Below, one piece after another: positions 15,483 through 19,266 of a DNA stretch of 19,266 nt (positions within the stretch are counted from its first letter, which is position 1; each line of letters opens with the position of its first letter). This stretch comes from CAYJAY01 sp964368445 (GTDB lineage: Bacteria > Bacillota > Clostridia > Oscillospirales > Ruminococcaceae): positions 1 to 19,266 of the forward strand of contig CAYJAY010000038.1 of assembly GCA_964368445.1 (NCBI GenBank), given 5' to 3'. Both the position numbers and the translations under genes were made by a program. The notes below the pieces were generated by a model. That model saw only the letters and a list, made by a program, of their open reading frames with translations, ran no database searches and was not told the DNA's origin.

Positions 15483-15530
15483 TATTTATAAAAAATACTA
15501 AAACTCATATTTTAGTATTTTTTATAAATA
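15483..15530. repeat. Perfect 21-bp AT-rich inverted repeat
   Basis: Arms 15483-15503 and 15510-15530 are exact reverse complements around the loop CTCATA; 20 of the 21 pairs are A-T. It lies just upstream of the padR promoter and downstream of the racemase gene. It may act as the racemase terminator (a six-T run lies inside its 3' arm on either strand) or as a regulatory site. The 10-bp palindrome ATACATGTAT (15535-15544) sits next to it. Confidence 0.85.
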
Positions 15531-15595
15531 TAGTATACATGTATTTTTTTCGATTTCTGTCGATTAATGGTTAGATTGTTTTTACACAATCGAAA

Positions 15596-16285
15596 TTATT
15601 TAATTAAAAGCATTGCGGCTTTTTTGGCGTGTATCTTAGTTGTATCAAATACAGGCAAAGACGATTGATCGGAGTTTATAAGCAAACCGATTTCGGTACA
15701 CCCTAGTATAACGCCTTTTGCTCCTTGGTCTTTTAATTTATCGATAACCTTTTGATACTCTTTTCTTGAACTGTCCGAAATAATGCCCATGCAAAGTTCA
15801 TTGTATATAACGTTGTTTACAGTCTCGATACCTTGTTCATCCGGTATAACAACTTCAATACCTTTTGCAATCAATCTTGATTTATAAAAATCTTGCGTCA
15901 TAGTGTATTTTGTACCAAGCAAAGCCACTTTGTTGATGTTGTTTTCCAACAACTCGTCCGCTGTGGCATCTGCTATGTGGATTATTGGTATCGATATCTG
16001 CTGTTGTATCTCGGGAGCGACTTTGTGCATCGTGTTGGTGCAGATAACGATAAAATCTGCTCCGGCGTTTTGTAGCTTAAGCGCAACCTCGCCCAAAACT
16101 TTTGCGCTTTTATCCCATTCGCCATTGGCTTGGTGTTGAACTATCGGGGCAAAATCAACGCTGTAAAGTAGTATTTTTGCTGAATGGTAACCACCTAACT
16201 CGTTTTTAATCGTTTCATTCAACAACTTGTAATATGTAACGGTGCTCTCCCAACTCATCCCACCGATTAAACCTACTGTTTTCAT
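15596..16285 (-). CDS. Aspartate/glutamate racemase family protein (YgeA/RacX-like)
   Basis: A cofactor-independent amino-acid racemase family member of 229 residues, the standard size. It begins MKTVGLIGGMSWEST, the family signature start. It has the two catalytic cysteines on opposite sides of the site: Cys82 in VICTNTMH and Cys196 in ILGCTEIG. Such enzymes invert Asp, Glu or broader amino acids; E. coli YgeA and B. subtilis RacX act on several. The specificity here is unknown. The start at ATG 16285 is chosen over an ORF extending to 16462 because AGGAG sits just upstream and the extra 59 residues run through the hairpin at 16318-16352. It appears to be a single gene. Confidence 0.88.
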   Translation of the reverse strand: MKTVGLIGGMSWESTVTYYKLLNETIKNELGGYHSAKILLYSVDFAPIVQHQANGEWDKSAKVLGEVALKLQNAGADFIVICTNTMHKVAPEIQQQISIPIIHIADATADELLENNINKVALLGTKYTMTQDFYKSRLIAKGIEVVIPDEQGIETVNNVIYNELCMGIISDSSRKEYQKVIDKLKDQGAKGVILGCTEIGLLINSDQSSLPVFDTTKIHAKKAAMLLIK

Positions 16286-16317
16286 TATAAATCTCCTAAA
16301 ATTACTTTGTAAATTAT

Positions 16318-16352
16318 AAGACAAGACACATAGAATAATTGTGTCTTGTCTT
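16318..16352 (-). terminator. Terminator hairpin after potD
   Basis: AAGACAAGACACA (16318-16330) and TGTGTCTTGTCTT (16340-16352) form a perfect 13-bp stem with a nine-base loop, 16 bases after the potD stop. The T-run is weak on the minus strand (ATAATTT). It separates the pot operon from the racemase gene. Confidence 0.65.
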
Positions 16353-16368
16353 GTGGTTAATATAGTTG

Positions 16369-17610
16369 TTAAAATATTTCTTTTTTTCTTTTTCTTGCCC
16401 TTAAAATAGAGATAATTATCGAGGCGGCAAGCGCACCAAAAAGGAACACAGGGCCTATCCAAACGTTTTCGTTTTCGTTATAGCTTAAAATCTCTGTCCA
16501 ATGAGCATCGACCAAAAGCCCCGCTTCCTCAGACAATGCCTGAAAAATTTCGGTTTTTTCGATAACTTCATCGGGGGGGTAGGCAATTGCCATCGTCTGT
16601 TCGTCGAGTTCCATGTAATCAAGCGCATCGGGAACCGTTGTGGAATATCCGATGTATGTTGCGTTTTCCGCCGAAACTCTTGGTTCTGTCATAAAGTTTA
16701 TATACATTTCTGCGGCAAGCTTGTTGTTGCTGCCTTTCGGAATAACAAAGCTATCTACAAAAAAGTTACTGCCTTCTTCGGGGAACACAAAAGCGAGATC
16801 GGGGTTGGAGTCTATCATCGTTATGGCGTCTCCGGCATAGTATGGGGCAATTGCCGCCTCGCCGCCCTCCATCTTGTTGAAGATTTCGTCCATAACATAT
16901 GCTTGAACAAGCATCTTTTGCTCTTTTAACACCTCGGCGGCCTCTTCAAGCTCTTCAGGGTCTTCGGTGTTCATCGAGTATCCGAGCATCTTTAAAGCTA
17001 TTCCAAAAGCATCTCTTGAGTTAGAGAACATAAGAATGTTTCCAATGTAGTTTTGATCCCACAAATCCGCCCATGCGGTTATCTCGCTCTCTATCATCGA
17101 GGTGTTATAGATAAGCCCCGTCACACCCCACATATAAGGAACGGAATACATGTTGTCCGGGTCGTGGATAAGGTCTTTGTAAAGATCCGAAACATGGCTG
17201 TAGGTTGGGATGTTTTCAAAGTTAAGCGGTTCAACCATCTCTTCGCGTATCATACGCGCAATCATGTAGTCGGACGGTATGACGATGTCATACTGCGCGC
17301 CGCCACTTTTGAGCTTTGCATACATCTCTTCGTTGCTTGCAAACGTCGTGTAGTGCACCGATATTCCGGTGAGATCTTCAAATTCACTGTTGACGTCGAG
17401 CATGTCGTCGGAACCGTCCGAGATGTATTCGCCCCAGTTATAGACGTTTATTGTAACCCCTTCGCCGTCGAGCTGTTTATAGTAGTCGTCGGAAGAAGTA
17501 AGTTCAAGCGCAAACATCTCGGAAGAAGTAAGTTCAAGCGCAAACATGGCAGGGGAGAGGACAAACGTTGTAACGATTAATAATACAATTGATAGTGTTA
17601 TTTTTTTCAT
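16369..17610 (-). CDS. potD: Spermidine/putrescine-binding protein with C-terminal membrane anchor
   Basis: This is the polyamine-binding component of the Pot ABC importer, 413 residues from ATG 17610. AAGGAAGG is six bases before that ATG; an in-frame GTG at 17616 would touch the ribosome site. A signal peptide (about 1-24, ending SPAMFALE) is followed by the PotD fold: INVYNWGEYISDG, YDIVIPSDYMIARM, VPYMWGVTGLIYNT and FVDSFVIPKGS. Two features are odd. The signal peptide has no lipobox cysteine, and the protein ends with a hydrophobic helix (about 381-402) plus a basic tail RARKRKKEIF, so it is probably anchored by its C-terminus. Residues 22-31 and 32-41 are a tandem duplication. It is the last gene of potBCD, eight bases after potC. 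Confidence 0.92.
   Translation of the reverse strand: MKKITLSIVLLIVTTFVLSPAMFALELTSSEMFALELTSSDDYYKQLDGEGVTINVYNWGEYISDGSDDMLDVNSEFEDLTGISVHYTTFASNEEMYAKLKSGGAQYDIVIPSDYMIARMIREEMVEPLNFENIPTYSHVSDLYKDLIHDPDNMYSVPYMWGVTGLIYNTSMIESEITAWADLWDQNYIGNILMFSNSRDAFGIALKMLGYSMNTEDPEELEEAAEVLKEQKMLVQAYVMDEIFNKMEGGEAAIAPYYAGDAITMIDSNPDLAFVFPEEGSNFFVDSFVIPKGSNNKLAAEMYINFMTEPRVSAENATYIGYSTTVPDALDYMELDEQTMAIAYPPDEVIEKTEIFQALSEEAGLLVDAHWTEILSYNENENVWIGPVFLFGALAASIIISILRARKRKKEIF
17489..17547. repeat. 30-bp tandem duplication in potD
   Basis: A 29-base identical stretch occurs at 17489-17517 and again at 17519-17547, a period of 30 bases in frame. It gives MFALELTSSE followed by MFALELTSSD at the signal-peptide junction. 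The absence of any synonymous differences suggests a recent duplication or active slippage. Confidence 0.95.
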
Positions 17611-17624
17611 TTTCACCCTTCCTT

Positions 17625-18431
17625 CTACGCACGTTTTTCTTTTCTTATCTCTTTGTAGTTAACAATCAAGAGAACAGAAAGAACAACAACAAATATAATG
17701 GTGGAAAGAGCGTTAATTTCGGGGCTTACCTTTCTTCTTGTCATCGAGAAGATGGCGATTGAAAGGTTTTGCGCAGTGCCCGAAGTGAAATAACTGATTA
17801 CAAAATCATCGATAGAATAGGTTAGTGCCATCAAAAATCCCGTAATTATTCCGGGCATTATCTCGGGGATGACAACTTTTCTTAACGCTTGTCTGTGGTC
17901 GCATCCAAGGTCAAGCGCCGCGTCGTATATGCTTTTGTCAAGCTGACGAAGTTTTGGGTTGACCGAAAGAATTACATACGGAACGGAAAACACGACGTGC
18001 GACAACACAAGCGTTCCTATACCCATCTCGAAGTTTGCCCCAAACACTGCGAAGATGCTTCTTAAAACGGTAAACAAAAGAAGCACCGAAACACCGGTTA
18101 CAATCTCGGGGTTTATAATCGGGATAAATGTAAGGTTCATAAGAATTGATCTTGGGGCGCGCTTCATGCTGTACATGCCGATAGAAGCAGCAGTTCCAAG
18201 AACAGTCGAGATAACAGACGACAACGCGGCAACAATTAGCGTTACCATGAGGGATTGCAAAATCATCTCGTTTTGGAATAGTTCTCTGTACCAGTCTAGA
18301 GTGAAGCCTGTGAAATTAGTCCTGCTTTTTGATTCGTTAAACGAGAAGAATATGAGAACGGCAATCGGTGCATATAAAAACAGGAACACAACAAACATGT
18401 AAGCGGAAGAATAGATAGATTTATTTTTCAT
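17625..18431 (-). CDS. potC: Spermidine/putrescine ABC transporter permease PotC
   Basis: An inner-membrane permease of 268 residues with about six helices. The first is at 9-30 (SAYMFVVFLFLYAPIAVLIFFSFNESKS), the typical PotC opening. The EAA loop that docks the ATPase reads DAALDLGCDHRQALRKVVIPEIMPGIITG, and the downstream MALTYSIDDFVISYFTSG is characteristic of PotC. Its ATG (18431) overlaps the potB stop by four bases (ATGA), indicating translational coupling. It ends with a basic tail (KEIRKEKRA), with potD following after eight bases. Confidence 0.94.
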   Translation of the reverse strand: MKNKSIYSSAYMFVVFLFLYAPIAVLIFFSFNESKSRTNFTGFTLDWYRELFQNEMILQSLMVTLIVAALSSVISTVLGTAASIGMYSMKRAPRSILMNLTFIPIINPEIVTGVSVLLLFTVLRSIFAVFGANFEMGIGTLVLSHVVFSVPYVILSVNPKLRQLDKSIYDAALDLGCDHRQALRKVVIPEIMPGIITGFLMALTYSIDDFVISYFTSGTAQNLSIAIFSMTRRKVSPEINALSTIIFVVVLSVLLIVNYKEIRKEKRA

Positions 18432-19243
18432 TTATACATCTCCTCCGCACTTTCATTGTCGGAATTGCCCAAAATACTCATACATAAAAGTACTAACACC
18501 ATAAGGACGAGCGCGAGCGCCGAACCTAAGTGGGGGTTGTATGCGTTGCCTAAAAACTGCATCTCGATAAGGTCGCCAATCAAGAGGTTTCCGCCGCCAC
18601 CTAACATTCTTGAAATTATAAATGTGCTTATAGACGGAACAAAAACCATGAGAATTCCGCTTGAAATGCCGGGCATTGAAAGAGGAATTAGAATTTTTGT
18701 TAAAACTGATTTATTGTCTGAGCCTAGGTCTTGGGCGGCTTCGACGACAGAGTTGTCTATCTTGGTCATTATCGAATAAAGTGGCATAATCATAAACGGC
18801 AGATAGTTGTACACCATGCCGAGAACAACCGCGCCTTGGGTGTTAATCATCTTAAACGGACCAATTCCGAAAAGCCCAAAAAAGCTATTTAAAAGCCCGT
18901 TGTTTTCAAGAATCGACATCCAGGAATATGTCCTCAATAGGAAGTTCATCCACATGGGGAGCATAATAAGCATAAGCATAATTGTTTGGCGATTTTCGCT
19001 CATTCGAGACATTTTATATGCAAGCGGAAACGCAAGCACGAGGCAAATAGCGGTTGCTATCGCCGCAAGCCAGATGGAACGTGAGAAAACAGAGGTATAT
19101 TTACCTATGTCGGCGAGGTTTTGAAAAGTGAATGCTCCTGTGCTGTCGGTGAATGCATACATCACGACAAGTCCCAAAGGAACAATTGTAAATATAATCA
19201 TCCATATAATATATGGAGTTGCGTATTTTTTAGAGTTGAGCAA
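18428..19243 (-). CDS. potB: Spermidine/putrescine ABC transporter permease PotB
   Basis: An inner-membrane permease of 271 residues, partner of PotC. It opens with the standard PotB helix (YATPYIIWMIIFTIVPLGLVVMYAF). Its LPMWMNFLLRTYSWMSILENNGLLN segment and EAA loop EAAQDLGSDNKSVLTKILIPLSMPGISSG are typical of the family. The best start is TTG 19243, nine bases after GGAGG (19257-19253). No ATG precedes the first helix in frame within the window. The gene before it is probably potA, which is the usual order potA-B-C-D. Confidence 0.92.
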   Translation of the reverse strand: MLNSKKYATPYIIWMIIFTIVPLGLVVMYAFTDSTGAFTFQNLADIGKYTSVFSRSIWLAAIATAICLVLAFPLAYKMSRMSENRQTIMLMLIMLPMWMNFLLRTYSWMSILENNGLLNSFFGLFGIGPFKMINTQGAVVLGMVYNYLPFMIMPLYSIMTKIDNSVVEAAQDLGSDNKSVLTKILIPLSMPGISSGILMVFVPSISTFIISRMLGGGGNLLIGDLIEMQFLGNAYNPHLGSALALVLMVLVLLCMSILGNSDNESAEEMYK

Positions 19244-19266
19244 TCGTTTCGTCCTCCATTCTTTTC
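19230..19266 (-). CDS. Possible 3' end of potA (partial)
   Basis: A minus-strand frame entering from the right edge reads KRMEDETIAQL and stops at TAA 19232-19230, inside the first codons of potB. It would overlap potB by 14 bases. In potABCD operons the ATPase gene sits directly upstream and often overlaps potB. Twelve codons are too few to recognise a family, so the call rests on context alone. Confidence 0.3.
   Translation of the reverse strand, partial: KRMEDETIAQL

Noticed and set aside
15574..15591. GATTGT...ACAATC hairpin as the racemase terminator
   Set aside because: It has six pairs only and no T-run on the minus strand. The 21-bp repeat further on is a better, though unproven, candidate.
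16286..16462. N-terminal extension of the racemase ORF by 59 residues
   Set aside because: It runs through a terminator hairpin and potD codons, is low in complexity (KGKKKKKR), and the family start MKTVGLIGG with AGGAG is at 16285.
17053..17580. 175-codon plus-strand ORF opposite potD
   Set aside because: It is the antisense shadow of a clearly coding gene, with histidine/valine-rich composition from reverse-complemented codons and no recognisable domain.

Overview
The window looks like the chromosome of a Gram-positive, Clostridia-like Firmicute of moderate to low GC. The evidence is a PadR/HAAS (DUF1700) membrane module, a YuiD-type DUF212 protein, a sugar ABC importer without its own ATPase, a polyamine importer with overlapping genes, strong GGAGG ribosome sites with occasional TTG starts, and intergenic palindromic repeats of the kind common in gut Clostridia. 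The species cannot be named from this sequence. The genes are mostly intact and tightly packed. I see no phage, plasmid, CRISPR or transposase gene.

Layout. (1) 1-50: the 3' part of a tRNA-Tyr. (2) 254-1711: a cytoplasmic GH13 alpha-amylase, ending in a bidirectional terminator shared with a convergent DUF212 membrane protein (2220-1777). (3) 2221-2475: a gene-free stretch packed with palindromes. (4) 3314-2472: a PocR-AraC regulator, divergent from a carbohydrate operon at 3487-10337. That operon encodes a lipoprotein binding protein, two permeases, a NahK-like sugar 1-kinase, a nucleotidyltransferase and a phosphohexomutase. A 153-bp repeat with 12-bp terminal inverted repeats sits between the last two genes. 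(5) 10338-10677: a terminator, a possible small gene remnant and a promoter. (6) 10678-13664: an operon of an FGGY-family kinase, a UgtP/MGDG-synthase-like glycosyltransferase and a two-helix small protein. (7) 15388-13768, minus strand: PadR regulator, HAAS/DUF1700 membrane protein and an anchored hypothetical protein. (8) 16285-15596: an aspartate/glutamate racemase-family protein. (9) 19243-16369, minus strand: potB-potC-potD, with potA probably lying just beyond the right edge.

How the genes fit together. Region 4 reads as sugar uptake, anomeric phosphorylation, then activation to an NDP-sugar and/or conversion to a 6-phosphate. This resembles the downstream half of the lacto-N-biose/galacto-N-biose pathway, but no phosphorylase or epimerase is present here. 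The amylase supplies an alpha-glucan arm next door. UDP-sugar from this region could in principle feed the lipid glycosyltransferase of region 6, but that link is inference. No clearly new large system is visible. The most unusual features are the polyamine-binding protein, which has a C-terminal membrane anchor and a 30-bp tandem duplication at its signal-peptide junction, the MITE-like element inside the sugar operon, the palindrome cluster at 2307-2475, and the uncharacterised FGGY kinase/glycosyltransferase/small-protein operon.
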